From positions 68,280 to 132,279 of the forward strand of contig JAAVYI010000022.1 in the NCBI GenBank assembly GCA_022791055.1: DNA of 64,000 nt, given 5' to 3'. The first letter of the stretch is position 1. Each line of letters starts with the position of its first letter. Both the position numbers and the translations under genes were made by a program. This document shows positions 1 through 8,878 of this stretch, piece by piece. The notes under the pieces are model-generated. The model made no database searches and was not told where the DNA came from. It saw only the letters and a list, made by a program, of their open reading frames with translations. This DNA comes from Clostridia bacterium (GTDB taxonomy: Bacteria > Bacillota > Clostridia > Christensenellales > Pumilibacteraceae).

Positions 1-1
1 C

Positions 2-2422
2 CCGCATCAGACCGTGGTCGGCAATGTCGAGTTGGCGCTCACGCTGTCGGGCATTTCCAAAGCCGAACGCCACCGTCGCGCGGTCGAGGCGCTCAAAAAA
101 GTCGGCCTTGAGGAACAGATCAACAAGCGGCCGAACCAGCTTTCGGGCGGGCAGATGCAACGCGTGGCGATCGCGCGCGCCATTGTCAACGACCCGGAGA
201 TCATTTTGGCCGACGAGCCGACGGGCGCGCTTGACTCGAAAACCAGCGTGCAAATCTCCGACCTATTAAAAGAGATCTCCAAAGATCGCCTGATCATTAT
301 GGTGACGCACAACAACGAGCTTGCCGAACAGTATGCGACGCGTATCGTGCGGCTGTCCGACGGCGAAGTTGTCGACGACTCCGATCCGTATACCCCCGAA
401 GAAGAGGCGGCCGACGAACACTATGTCGCCGAGGATGAGGCGGCCGCGACCGAACAAAAACCGACGGAGGTCGGTCCCGCCGCATCAAACGAGGACGCGA
501 AAGAGGTCAAGAAGCAGGAAAAACAGGCGGCCAAGGCCAAAAAGGCGGATATGCGGCGCACGTCGATGAAGTTCACCACCGCGTTGGGGCTGTCGTTCCG
601 CAACCTGATCACCAAAAAAGGCCGCACGTTTATGACATCGTTTGCCGGCAGTATCGGGATTATCGGCATTGCGCTGGTGTTGGCCATTTCCAACGGCTTT
701 AACAACTACATCGACAAGATGCAAAAGGATATGCTGTCCAATTATCCGGTCACGGTGTCCAATATTGCCATTAACATGGAATCGATGATGGAGGGCATGA
801 CCGCCGATGTCGACAAGGAATACGCCAAATTCCCGTCCGACAGCACGCTCAACGTCTACGACAATTCCGATGCGATGACCAAAATGATGCACATCAATTT
901 CATCGACGACGAATATGTGCGCTACGTAGACGAACTCAAAGAAAAGACATTCGGGCGGGGCGATACGCCGGTCGTACTCGACATTCAAAAATCGTATTCG
1001 GCGCCGATGAATATCCTGTACAAGACCAACACCGGCGCGGCGATGGCGCAGACGGTCGAGCAGGGCATGATGGGCGAAAGCTCGCTGTTCCAGGAATTAC
1101 TCGGCAACGCCGACTACATAGCGACGCAGTACGACGTCATCTACGGCGAGTACCCGAAAACGGCAAACGACATCGCGCTCGTCGTCGACAGCCGCAACCG
1201 CATTTCGCTTACGACGGCGCGGGCGTTGGGCGTAGCGTCGGGCGAAAGCAAGATCGCATTCGATAAACTGATCGGCAAGGAATATCGCCTGTTGTTAAAC
1301 GACGGCTACTATCGCTACGACGAGGCGGCCGACAGTTTTTCGGCAATCGACGAGACCGATTATGCGGCCGCATATGAGAGCGAGCAAACGATACCCTTGC
1401 GCATCACCGCCGTCATGCGCATTCGCGAGGATGCGCCGCTGTCGCTGTACAATACCGGCCTGGTGTATTTGCCCGCGCTGACCGAACAGTACCTGACCGA
1501 TTGCGCGTCGTCGCAGATCGGCGTTAAGCAAAAGGCCGACGGCGACAACGTGTACCGCGCGCTCATTCCCGACGCGTATATCAACGACGTCGACACGACG
1601 CGCGTCGCCAAAGGCATTTTGGCCGACGAGGAAGCGCGCAAGCAGGTGGAACTGGCCTTAGGCGTCGATTTGTCGCAACTGCCGGAAGCGGAGCAGATCG
1701 CGTTGGTCGAAAACATGATGATGCGCATGTTCAGCGCGCCCAAGCTGCCGATGTCGGTCGCGTCGCTGGTGTACTCGTACAACTACAAAATGCAGTTGTC
1801 CGCCGACCAGACACACGAACTGGCTTGCCGCCAGGTCGGCGCGTCGGACACGCCGAGCGCACTACACATCTACCCGCAAAACTTCGAGTCCAAAAAGGTC
1901 ATCACCGACCACTTGGACGCCTATAATAAGGATAAGCCGACCGAACAGCAAGTGCTGTACACCGACGCGGCCAGTATGCTGTCGAGCACCATGGGACAGT
2001 TGGTCGACATCATTTCCTACGTGTTGATCGCGTTCGCCGCCGTCTCGCTGGTCGTTTCGTCGATCATGATCGGCATTATCACCTATGTTTCAGTCATCGA
2101 GCGCACCAAAGAGATCGGCGTTCTGCGCGCGATCGGCGCCCGCAAAAAGGACATTACGCGCGTGTTCAACGCCGAAACGCTGCTGATCGGCTTTACCGCA
2201 GGTCTCATCGGCGTGGCGATCGCCTTTATTCTGACTTTCCCGGTCAGCGCGATCATCAAGGCGCTTGCCGACGGTATGGTCACGACCAATATGGCCGTTC
2301 TAAGCCCGATCGCGGCGCTCATATTGGTGGCGATCAGTTGCGTGCTGACGCTGGTGTCCGGTCTGATCCCGGCGCGTTGGGCGGCCAAAAAGGATCCTGT
2401 TGTTGCGCTCAGAACGGAATAG
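2..2422 (+). CDS. MacB-like ABC transporter, ATPase-permease fusion (5' end missing)
   Basis: The frame is open from the window edge, so the N-terminus (Walker A) lies outside. The visible 806 residues begin just after the Q-loop. An ABC signature LSGGQMQR (about nt 140), Walker B ILADEP (about nt 203) and an H-loop MVTHN follow, then a charged Glu/Ala/Lys linker. A permease follows with one membrane segment near nt 640-700, a large extracellular region and three C-terminal segments (about nt 1990-2390), the MacB/FtsX layout. Family members export peptides, lipoproteins or antibiotics, or signal across the membrane. ATPase and permease are fused in one chain. The substrate cannot be told from sequence. 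A structured 3' element starts 6 nt after the stop. Confidence 0.93.
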   Translation, partial: PHQTVVGNVELALTLSGISKAERHRRAVEALKKVGLEEQINKRPNQLSGGQMQRVAIARAIVNDPEIILADEPTGALDSKTSVQISDLLKEISKDRLIIMVTHNNELAEQYATRIVRLSDGEVVDDSDPYTPEEEAADEHYVAEDEAAATEQKPTEVGPAASNEDAKEVKKQEKQAAKAKKADMRRTSMKFTTALGLSFRNLITKKGRTFMTSFAGSIGIIGIALVLAISNGFNNYIDKMQKDMLSNYPVTVSNIAINMESMMEGMTADVDKEYAKFPSDSTLNVYDNSDAMTKMMHINFIDDEYVRYVDELKEKTFGRGDTPVVLDIQKSYSAPMNILYKTNTGAAMAQTVEQGMMGESSLFQELLGNADYIATQYDVIYGEYPKTANDIALVVDSRNRISLTTARALGVASGESKIAFDKLIGKEYRLLLNDGYYRYDEAADSFSAIDETDYAAAYESEQTIPLRITAVMRIREDAPLSLYNTGLVYLPALTEQYLTDCASSQIGVKQKADGDNVYRALIPDAYINDVDTTRVAKGILADEEARKQVELALGVDLSQLPEAEQIALVENMMMRMFSAPKLPMSVASLVYSYNYKMQLSADQTHELACRQVGASDTPSALHIYPQNFESKKVITDHLDAYNKDKPTEQQVLYTDAASMLSSTMGQLVDIISYVLIAFAAVSLVVSSIMIGIITYVSVIERTKEIGVLRAIGARKKDITRVFNAETLLIGFTAGLIGVAIAFILTFPVSAIIKALADGMVTTNMAVLSPIAALILVAISCVLTLVSGLIPARWAAKKDPVVALRTE

Positions 2423-2427
2423 AGGTC

Positions 2428-2550
2428 GGCGGCATATACGACGGCGTATACGGGTTACGTGCGGGAACGGAAGCTCGGTCGAGTAGGTTTTACTACACTC
2501 CCTCGTTTCCGTCCCGACTGTTACCCGTCTTCACCGACGTCTATGCCGCC
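2428..2550 (+). ncRNA. structured 3'-UTR element, copy 1
   Basis: The element begins 6 nt after the exporter stop codon. Outer stem 2428-2436/2542-2550 (GGCGGCATA/TATGCCGCC); a short stem 2451-2455/2523-2527 (CGGGT/ACCCG); inner stem 2462-2472/2507-2516; then an apical loop with CTCGGTCGAGTAGG and ACTACACTCCCTCG at 2474-2505. A second copy lies at 7865-7988 with the same apex, the same internal-loop bases (TACG and CTGTT) and different but complementary stem sequences. Strand is assumed from the flanking genes. It could be an mRNA-stability or regulatory element, or a mobile palindromic repeat. Confidence 0.7.
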
Positions 2551-2646
2551 TTGGCTTATCCGATTGTGAAGAAAAGCGCAACCGTAAAAAAGGATTGTCA
2601 TTTTTGACTTTAATAACAGCGATCAAGCAACAAGGACAGGAAGCAT

Positions 2647-3336
2647 ATGAATATAGAGGAAGTCGAGGCGGAACTGGCCGAAAACGCCGACGCAGGGTAT
2701 CGGGATTTCAGCGGCAAACTGACGCCGACGCAGTACCCGATGACCGGGGTGCGCATTCCGATCTTGCGCAAACTGGCGGCGCGCATCGTCAAAAGCGGGT
2801 TCGGGGAAACGTACTTGCAAGAAGGGAAACGCGACACGCATGAGCAGATCATGCTGGCCGGCTTTGTGACGGCGGCGCTCGGCGGCACACCCGACGAATA
2901 TCTGCGGCGGCTGGACGCGTTCATGCCGTATATCGACAACTGGGCGGTGTGCGACTGCGTGCTGTCGAGTTGCAAAGCGGTCAAGAAGTTTTTGCCGACG
3001 GCGGCCGAACATTTTTTTGCCTATGCCGCGCGCGGTGTATGGGAGCGGCGCGTGTTGGCGGTCTTTATGATGGACTACCTACTTACCGACGAGTACATCG
3101 ATAAAGTACTCGACCTGTATGCGACCATGCCGCAGGGCGAATATTACGTCGACATGGCGATCGCCTGGGGCTTGAGCGTCGCGCTCGTCAAATACTACGA
3201 AAAAACGGCGGACAAGCTACGCGCTGGCGCGTATTCGACATTCGTCACCAACAAGGCAATCCAAAAGGCACGGGAAAGCTATCGCATATCGCCCGAACAC
3301 AAAACCGAACTTTTGCAATATAAGAAAAAAGCGTAA
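2647..3336 (+). CDS. AlkD-like DNA alkylation repair protein
   Basis: A 229-residue, all-helical protein of the AlkD/HEAT-like-repeat glycosylase family, which removes alkylated bases such as 3-methyladenine and 7-methylguanine from DNA. The family-typical stretch DNWAVCD (about residue 97) corresponds to the NWDLVD region that holds the catalytic aspartate, and a second Trp-rich stretch IAWGLSVAL is present. Length matches the family (about 220-240). Start ATG is preceded by CAGGAAG. It lies between two unrelated gene groups and shows no clear promoter of its own; the structured element at 2428-2550 sits in its upstream gap. Confidence 0.85.
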   Translation: MNIEEVEAELAENADAGYRDFSGKLTPTQYPMTGVRIPILRKLAARIVKSGFGETYLQEGKRDTHEQIMLAGFVTAALGGTPDEYLRRLDAFMPYIDNWAVCDCVLSSCKAVKKFLPTAAEHFFAYAARGVWERRVLAVFMMDYLLTDEYIDKVLDLYATMPQGEYYVDMAIAWGLSVALVKYYEKTADKLRAGAYSTFVTNKAIQKARESYRISPEHKTELLQYKKKA

Positions 3337-3362
3337 ATAGAAGAGGAAACGAGGAGGAGACT

Positions 3363-4223
3363 ATGGTTTATAAGATCGACGGCGTGACCAAAGATTACAT
3401 TTGGGGCGGGCAGCGTTTGCGCGGCTACGGCTATCCGGGCGAGCGGATCGCCGAGGCCTGGGCGCTGAGTTTTCACCCGGACGGCATGAGTACGACCGAC
3501 GGCGCGCCTGTTTCGACGGCGTTGCCGCGCGAGAGCTGGGGCGAGAACTGCCGCGCGTTCGAGCAGTTCCCCGTTCTGATCAAGCTGATCGACGCGGCCG
3601 ACAATCTGTCCGTGCAAGTGCATCCGTCCGACGATTACGCACTTCGTCACGAGGGACAGTACGGCAAAACCGAAATGTGGTACGTCGTCGAGGCCGCTGC
3701 GGGCGCGGGGTTGTACGTCGGGTTCAAACAGGACATGACGGCCGAGGCGGTCAAGGCGCACATCGACGCAGGCACGCTGACCGACGCGCTCAACTTCTTT
3801 CCCGTTCGTCCCGGCGACTGCTTTTTCATTCCGTCGGGGACGGTACACGCCATCGGCAAAGGGTGCCTGATCGCCGAAGTGCAGCAAAACAGCAACTTGA
3901 CCTATCGCGTGTACGATTACGGCCGCGTAGGCGCCGACGGCAAGCCGCGCGCACTCCATGTCGACAAGGCGCTCGCCGTCATGGATCTCGGCAAGTACGC
4001 GCCGAGCAAGCAAGGCGACTTACTGGCGCAGTGCCGCTATTTTACCGTGCGTCTCGCCACGGGTACGGTCGGCAGCGACAAAACGTTCACGTCGATTTTA
4101 TTTATCGGCGACGGAACGATCGACGGCAAAGCGGCCCAAAAAGGCGAAAGCTATTTCGTGCCGGCCGGCAGCCGCGCGCAGATCGAAGGCCAAGCGGTCG
4201 TGACCACGGTGGAACCGCTATGA
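3363..4223 (+). CDS. manA: mannose-6-phosphate isomerase, class I
   Basis: A 286-residue type I phosphomannose isomerase, interconverting mannose 6-phosphate and fructose 6-phosphate in the cytoplasm with zinc. Metal-site motifs are visible: QVHPSD (about residue 85-90), YGKTEMW (about 102-108) and TVHAIGKG (about 160-167). The short length is the Gram-positive form that lacks the extra helical domain of long enzymes. A strong GAGGAGGAG site precedes the ATG. The stop overlaps the next start (ATGA), so it is translationally coupled to an ABC transporter pair whose role is unrelated on present evidence. Confidence 0.93.
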   Translation: MVYKIDGVTKDYIWGGQRLRGYGYPGERIAEAWALSFHPDGMSTTDGAPVSTALPRESWGENCRAFEQFPVLIKLIDAADNLSVQVHPSDDYALRHEGQYGKTEMWYVVEAAAGAGLYVGFKQDMTAEAVKAHIDAGTLTDALNFFPVRPGDCFFIPSGTVHAIGKGCLIAEVQQNSNLTYRVYDYGRVGADGKPRALHVDKALAVMDLGKYAPSKQGDLLAQCRYFTVRLATGTVGSDKTFTSILFIGDGTIDGKAAQKGESYFVPAGSRAQIEGQAVVTTVEPL

Positions 4224-5110
4224 GCGACTACGCGATCGAAACGGTCGGACTGCGTAAACAGTACGGTTTTAAGGCGGCGGCCGATCATGTGAGTATGCAC
4301 GTGCGCCGCGGCAGTATTTACGGGTTTGTCGGTCTCAACGGCGCGGGCAAAACGACGGTCATTCGCATATTGGCCGGCACGGTGCGTAAGACGTCGGGGC
4401 AGTTTACGCTACTGGGCGTATCCGACAGCGGCGATATTCTCTCTGCGCGCAAAAAGGTGCGCGCCATGGTCGAGACGCCCGCGCTCTATCTCAATCTGAC
4501 GGGCGAAGAAAATCTTAAAATTCAGTTCGATATTTTGGGGCAAAAGGGGGACGCCAAAGCGCTGTTAAAGACGGCCGGCCTCGAGCCGTCGCGCGTGGCG
4601 GTCAAGTCGTATTCGTTGGGTATGCGGCAGCGGTTGGCGATCGCCATGGCGCTTGCCGGCGACCCGGAACTTCTGTTGCTCGACGAGCCGACCAACGGCC
4701 TCGATCCCGAAGGCATTGCCGAAGTGCGCGCGGTGCTGGCGTCTCTACGCGATCGCGGCGTGACGGTTTTGGTGTCCAGCCATATCCTCAACGAGTTGGC
4801 GCGGCTGGCCGACACGTTCGGCTTTATCGACAACGGCAAACTTTTAAAGGAAGTGACCGCGGACGAGATCGGCGCGGGCGCGTTTACCGTCGCGCGCGTG
4901 TCGGATACGGCAGGCGCGCTTACGTTGCTCGGCGATGCGGCGGAGGCCTACGAAGAGGGCGTTGCGCTCAAAACCGACATGCCGATCAGTCGCCTAGTGC
5001 ACATACTCGACGAAAAAGCGATCACCGTCGAATCGGTGCGCACCGTCAAGCGCGACCTCGAAACGTATTTTCTTTCGTTATTGGGAGGCGACCGCAGTGC
5101 AACCGTTTAA
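4220..5110 (+). CDS. ABC transporter ATP-binding protein (exporter type)
   Basis: A 296-residue ABC ATPase. Walker A GLNGAGKT is near residue 38-45, the signature is SLGMRQR (about 132-138; the usual SGG is SLG here, common in the CcmA/BcrA group), Walker B LLLDEPTNGLDPEG and the H-loop SSHIL follow. The last 80 residues are an extra C-terminal domain typical of drug or lantibiotic export ATPases. The ATG at 4220 is chosen because homology starts there and it overlaps the manA stop; a longer open frame upstream overlaps manA. It pairs with the membrane protein that follows with a 14-nt overlap. Substrate unknown. Confidence 0.9.
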   Translation: MSDYAIETVGLRKQYGFKAAADHVSMHVRRGSIYGFVGLNGAGKTTVIRILAGTVRKTSGQFTLLGVSDSGDILSARKKVRAMVETPALYLNLTGEENLKIQFDILGQKGDAKALLKTAGLEPSRVAVKSYSLGMRQRLAIAMALAGDPELLLLDEPTNGLDPEGIAEVRAVLASLRDRGVTVLVSSHILNELARLADTFGFIDNGKLLKEVTADEIGAGAFTVARVSDTAGALTLLGDAAEAYEEGVALKTDMPISRLVHILDEKAITVESVRTVKRDLETYFLSLLGGDRSATV

Positions 5111-5885
5111 TTTGTTGAAAGCCGACTTGCGCCGCATCGTGCGCGACGTGCCGCTGCGCGTCATGGCCGTGTTGACCTTGGTCGTCAACCTGTTTACGAT
5201 CGGCAGCTATAAACTACTGGTGGTGCTGTCGGAGCAGTTCCCGGCCGAGGACATGGAAGGCGCGTTCGAGGCGATGGGGATTCAGTCGCTGGCCGGGTCG
5301 GCGTTCTTTTCGTGCCTGTCGATTTCCAACATCGGCATTTTGATCTGCATAGCCGTCGCCATGTTTATCGGCAAAGATTTCGTATACAATACCGTACGCA
5401 ATAAGGTGTGCGCCGCCTCGCGCGTCAAAGTCTATCTGTCCTCTTTGGGCGCGGCTTTGGTCATCGGCCTCGGGTTGCACGTGCTGTCGATCTTGGAAAG
5501 CGCGGCGCTTGCGGCGATCCTGTTCGGCGACGCGACCCCGATAGCGGACGCCGTCAACGCCTGTTTGATCTCGTTGCCGCTGTACGCCGGCTTTATCGCG
5601 GTGATGGTGTTTATCAGCATGACGCTCAAAAGCCAGGTGCTCGGCATGGTCATCAATATCGTCGTCGTCGTGTTCGTGCCGTCGATCCTGTCGATCGTCG
5701 CGATGACCGGCGTCGAGGCGCTCGAAAAAGCGATCGGCTTGATCCCGTATGCCGTCGTCAACGAGTTGAGCATGGGCGCCGTATCAACGGCGATCGCGAT
5801 CAAGGGCGTTGTCGGCGGATTGCTGCTCGGCATTGCCGCGACCGTACTCGGCTGCGTGCTGTTCACCCGCGCCGACTTAAAGTAG
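5097..5885 (+). CDS. ABC-2 type transporter permease
   Basis: A 262-residue integral membrane protein with about six hydrophobic segments and the layout of ABC-2 permeases (first segment near residue 22-45, a long cytoplasmic loop with KDFVYNTVRNKV, then clustered segments). It starts at GTG with GGGAGG about 10 nt upstream and overlaps the ATPase gene by 14 nt, so the two form one exporter. The loop motif with G-K-D-F and T-V-R is typical of bacitracin/lantibiotic-type and sodium exporters. Substrate is not predictable. It converges with the AraC gene on the other strand, 7 nt away. Confidence 0.85.
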   Translation: MQPFNLLKADLRRIVRDVPLRVMAVLTLVVNLFTIGSYKLLVVLSEQFPAEDMEGAFEAMGIQSLAGSAFFSCLSISNIGILICIAVAMFIGKDFVYNTVRNKVCAASRVKVYLSSLGAALVIGLGLHVLSILESAALAAILFGDATPIADAVNACLISLPLYAGFIAVMVFISMTLKSQVLGMVINIVVVVFVPSILSIVAMTGVEALEKAIGLIPYAVVNELSMGAVSTAIAIKGVVGGLLLGIAATVLGCVLFTRADLK

Positions 5886-5892
5886 ATCGTTT

Positions 5893-6693
5893 TTATCGCG
5901 GTGTATGCGTGGGCGGAATGCCGTAAGCCGCGACATACGCGCGGTAGAACGTCGTATAATTGGGGAAAGCGAACTGTTCGGCAGCCGCTTTGGGGCGAAT
6001 GCCTGCCTCGATCAGCAGACGCGCGCCTTCTAACTTGCGGCTGCGCGCATACTCCATCAGTCCCATACCGACGTGCTTTTTAAAAGCGTGGCACAAATAA
6101 TATTTGCTGACGAACAGTTCTTTGGCGAGCGCGTCGAGGTCGAACGGCTGCGTCACGCGGTCGTTGACGAGCGCGATCGCGTCGCATACCACGCGCGGCG
6201 GCGTAACGCCCGATATAACGGCGTCGCGGTCGGCGGCGGCAAAACGCTCGATCAAGATCAGCAGTTCGGTCGGATATGCGGCGGCAATGGTCGCAAGTTC
6301 GTCGTCGGGCAGCGTGTCGGCGTAGTCGAGCAGTCGCTTGAACAGCGCGGCGATACGGTGGTCGGGGTCGAGGTGATACAGCACCGGCAGCGCTTTCAAT
6401 CTCTCGCGCTTTTCCGGGGGGAAAGCCGCATCGGAAAAGTCAAGCACGCAGCGGCGGTACGCGCCTTCGCTGCGCACGTTGGCCACGTGAAAGATCTGCG
6501 GCGGGATCAGCAGCATGTCATAGGGTTTGAGCGCGTAAACCGCGTCGCCGACGGTGTAGTCGACGCGCCCCTCGAGCAGCAAATAGGCCTCATATAGAAA
6601 ATGGCAGTGCTTGGTGTAGGTGCGCCCCGGCAGCAAGTCCTCGGCATAGTGGAACATAAAGTTCTCGCGCACGATCTCTTTTAAAATGCTCAT
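5893..6693 (-). CDS. AraC-family transcriptional regulator
   Basis: A 266-residue regulator with an N-terminal cupin sugar-sensing domain (about 1-140, with HCHFLYEAYLLLEG) and a C-terminal double helix-turn-helix (about 170-262; LAKELFVSKYYLCHAFKKHVG, then the second helix pair ending FPNYTTFYRAYVAAYG). It is divergent from the SIS gene and so probably controls that sugar locus. No ribosome site of normal strength or spacing is seen; a TTTACA-17-TATACT promoter ends 6 nt before the ATG, so the mRNA may be leaderless. An internal ATG (residue 13) is a less likely start. Confidence 0.88.
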   Translation of the reverse strand: MSILKEIVRENFMFHYAEDLLPGRTYTKHCHFLYEAYLLLEGRVDYTVGDAVYALKPYDMLLIPPQIFHVANVRSEGAYRRCVLDFSDAAFPPEKRERLKALPVLYHLDPDHRIAALFKRLLDYADTLPDDELATIAAAYPTELLILIERFAAADRDAVISGVTPPRVVCDAIALVNDRVTQPFDLDALAKELFVSKYYLCHAFKKHVGMGLMEYARSRKLEGARLLIEAGIRPKAAAEQFAFPNYTTFYRAYVAAYGIPPTHTPR

Positions 6694-6699
6694 ACCTTG

Positions 6700-6728
6700 A
6701 GTATACCGAAAACAGCAACTTTTGTAAA
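6700..6728 (-). promoter_or_regulatory. promoter of the AraC gene, leaderless arrangement
   Basis: On the minus strand TTTACA (6728-6723), a 17-bp spacer and TATACT (6705-6700). The gene's ATG begins at 6693, 6 nt past the -10 box, where transcription itself would start. Confidence 0.65.
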
Positions 6729-6750
6729 GTATAACAGCACAAAAACATAT

Positions 6751-6778
6751 TTTATTGTCCGAAAAAAAGGTGTATAAT
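6751..6778 (+). promoter_or_regulatory. promoter of the SIS gene (weak -35)
   Basis: TATAAT at 6773-6778 with a poor -35 (TTTATT, 6751-6756, 16-bp spacer). A weak -35 next to a divergent AraC gene is what an activator-dependent promoter looks like. An ATG at 6777 lies inside this -10 box and is not the gene start. Confidence 0.55.
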
Positions 6779-6830
6779 GGTTACAACAGTAGAGGCGAAC
6801 TCTATCTCGAACAATAGGAGGTTTTTGAAA

Positions 6831-7862
6831 ATGACGAAAATGGAGCAGGAGATCGGCGCGCAAGCTGCGGCATTAAAGCATACGGCCGAAGTCAACGCCG
6901 CGAAAATTGCGGCGCTTGCCGACGAAATCAAAAAGAAAGGCATCGGTCAGATCATGGTGGCCGCGCGCGGCAGCAGCGACAACGCGTGCAACTACTTCAA
7001 ATATCTGTGCGAGATCTATGCGGGCATTCCCGTTTCGTTCGCGGCGCCCAGCGTGTTGACGCTGTACGACGGCGCGCTGAATTTAAAAAATATGGCGGTC
7101 ATCGGCGTGTCGCAGTCGGGCGCGGCGGCCGACGTCATTTCGGTCATCGAGCGCGCCAAAGCCTGCGGCGGCGTGACGGCGGCGATCACCAACAACCCCG
7201 ACTCCGCGCTTTCGAAAGCGGCCGCGCATTCGATTTGCATGGACGTAGGCGAAGAGAAGAGCGTCGCCGCGACCAAGACCTACACGGCGCAAATGTATCT
7301 TTTGGCGATGATCGCCGACGCGCTGTCGGGCGGCAAGCTGACGGCGGTACTTAAAGGCGTGCCGTCGCTCATCGAGCAGACGATCGCGCAATCGGCCGAT
7401 AGCGTGAAAAAAGCGGCCGCGCGGTTTGTCGATGTCGAAAACTGTTATGTTTTAAGCCGCGGCATTTTGTATGCGGCAGGGCAAGAATGTTCGCTGAAAA
7501 TTCAGGAGACGACCTACACCCATGCGCGCGCCTACGCGATCAGCGACTTCCACCACGGCCCGTTTGCCGTCGTCGGCGAGGGGACGCACATCGTCATGCT
7601 GTGCGCGGCCGGCCGCGCCGGCAAAGACAATGCCGAAATGCTGTCGAAGTTGACGGCCGCCGGCGCCGACGTGACAGCGTTCACGTCCGACGAAACGCTG
7701 TCCGACTGCGCCGCCCGCGTGCAAATTCCTGCATCCGACGAAGCGATCGCGCCGTTCGCGTTCGTCACCGCCGGCCAAATGTTCGCCCTCAACCTAAGCC
7801 TTGCGCGCGGTCTCAATCCGGACAGTCCGCGGGGGCTTAAAAAAGTAACGATCACGAAATAA
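6831..7862 (+). CDS. SIS-domain sugar-phosphate aminotransferase/deaminase-like protein
   Basis: A 343-residue protein with two SIS domains, as in the isomerase half of GlmS, AgaS, FrlB and NagB-II. Phospho-sugar-binding signatures ARGSSDNA (about 43-50), GVSQSGAAADV (about 92-102) and VGEEKSVAATKTYTAQ (about 138-153) are visible, and the C-terminal half has SRGILYAAGQECSLKIQETTY and FHHGPFAV. The glutaminase half of GlmS is absent, which favours a catabolic deaminase or deglycase acting on an amino-sugar phosphate. The ATG at 6831 follows AGGAGG with good spacing. It is followed by structured element copy 2 and a PIG-L deacetylase, which suits amino-sugar breakdown. Confidence 0.85.
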   Translation: MTKMEQEIGAQAAALKHTAEVNAAKIAALADEIKKKGIGQIMVAARGSSDNACNYFKYLCEIYAGIPVSFAAPSVLTLYDGALNLKNMAVIGVSQSGAAADVISVIERAKACGGVTAAITNNPDSALSKAAAHSICMDVGEEKSVAATKTYTAQMYLLAMIADALSGGKLTAVLKGVPSLIEQTIAQSADSVKKAAARFVDVENCYVLSRGILYAAGQECSLKIQETTYTHARAYAISDFHHGPFAVVGEGTHIVMLCAAGRAGKDNAEMLSKLTAAGADVTAFTSDETLSDCAARVQIPASDEAIAPFAFVTAGQMFALNLSLARGLNPDSPRGLKKVTITK

Positions 7863-7864
7863 TA

Positions 7865-7988
7865 AGACGGCATATAGCGCGCCGCATAACGGCTACGTTT
7901 GGCAAGGTGGCTCAGTCGAGTAGGACAAACTACACTCCCTCGCCGCCTTGCCAACTGTTGCCGTTCTTCGACGCACTCTCTGCCGTCT
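7865..7988 (+). ncRNA. structured 3'-UTR element, copy 2
   Basis: It starts 3 nt after the SIS stop codon. Outer stem 7865-7872/7981-7988 (AGACGGCA/TGCCGTCT), second stem 7888-7893/7960-7965 (AACGGC/GCCGTT), inner stem 7899-7911/7942-7954 (13 pairs with one G-U), and an apex carrying CTCAGTCGAGTAGG and ACTACACTCCCTCG. The apex differs from copy 1 at one base outside the variable four, whereas the stems differ almost throughout yet still pair. Confidence 0.7.
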
Positions 7989-8046
7989 CGAAGATAAGCG
8001 GCGAGCCAAGTAGCGCCGTTTTGCAAAAAATATAAGGAGAAAAATC

Positions 8047-8859
8047 ATGACCGATAAATTGGAATATTACGTGCCGCATTCGGCGCGCAAAGGAAAGACG
8101 GCCTATCTGACGATCGCCGCCCACGAGGACGACATCGAATTTATGGCGTATGACGGCATTTTGCGGGCGTTCGACGGCGACGGAGTTTTCTATGCCGTCG
8201 TGACGACCGACGGCGCGGGCAGCGCGCGGACGGGTATCTATCAAAAGTACACCGATGCGGAAATGGTGCGCGTGCGCGCGGGCGAACAGAAAAAGGCGGC
8301 CGAGATCGGCGAGTACGGCGCGCTGTATCTGTTGAACTACACGTCGGCCGAGGCAAAGGCGGCGACCCAATCGATCGTCGACGATTATGTCGAGATCATC
8401 GATACCTTGCGCCCCGAAATTCTGTACACGCATAACCCGCTTGACAAGCACGATACGCACGTCGGCGTTTGCCTCAAGGTCATCGAGGCGGTGCGCCGCG
8501 CCAAGCACAAGCCCAAACTGCTGTACGGCTGCGAAGTGTGGCGCGGACTGGACTGGGTGTGCGACGAGGACAAGCTGGCGCTCGACGTGTCGGCGCACCC
8601 CAACCTGGCCAACGCCTTGATGGGCGTGTTCGACTCGCAGATCGTCGGCGGCAAACGCTACGACGCCGCCACCGTCGGCCGCCGCAGCGCCAACGCCACC
8701 TACGGCGCGTCGCATTCGGTCGACACCGCCGTACAAGTCAGCTATGCGCTCGACATGAGCGAACTGATCGCCGGGGGCAGCGCAGCCGACTACGCCGCGC
8801 GACTGATCGCCCACTTCCGCGACGAGCAAACCGCGCGCTTAGAAAAGCTCAGCCGATAA
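8047..8859 (+). CDS. PIG-L family N-deacetylase
   Basis: A 270-residue LmbE/PIG-L zinc deacetylase. The metal motif AAHEDDIEF (about residue 24-32) is the family's AHPDDE with Glu for Pro, and HDTH (about 135-138) supplies the second histidine. Relatives remove acetyl groups from GlcNAc in glycolipids, chitobiose or mycothiol precursors. Start ATG has AAGGAG 8 nt upstream. No signal peptide, so the substrate is cytoplasmic. It sits with a SIS enzyme and an AraC gene, suggesting deacetylation of an imported N-acetyl sugar before isomerisation or deamination; this is inference from context. Confidence 0.87.
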   Translation: MTDKLEYYVPHSARKGKTAYLTIAAHEDDIEFMAYDGILRAFDGDGVFYAVVTTDGAGSARTGIYQKYTDAEMVRVRAGEQKKAAEIGEYGALYLLNYTSAEAKAATQSIVDDYVEIIDTLRPEILYTHNPLDKHDTHVGVCLKVIEAVRRAKHKPKLLYGCEVWRGLDWVCDEDKLALDVSAHPNLANALMGVFDSQIVGGKRYDAATVGRRSANATYGASHSVDTAVQVSYALDMSELIAGGSAADYAARLIAHFRDEQTARLEKLSR

Positions 8860-8878
8860 ATTTCCGCGCGGGAAAACG

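Noticed and set aside
7898..7955. tRNA-like D-arm sequence (GGCTCAGTCGAGTAG) in structured element copy 2
   Set aside because: No T-arm (GGTTCGAATCC type), no anticodon arm and no CCA end; copy 1 shows the same bases are the apex of a long hairpin.
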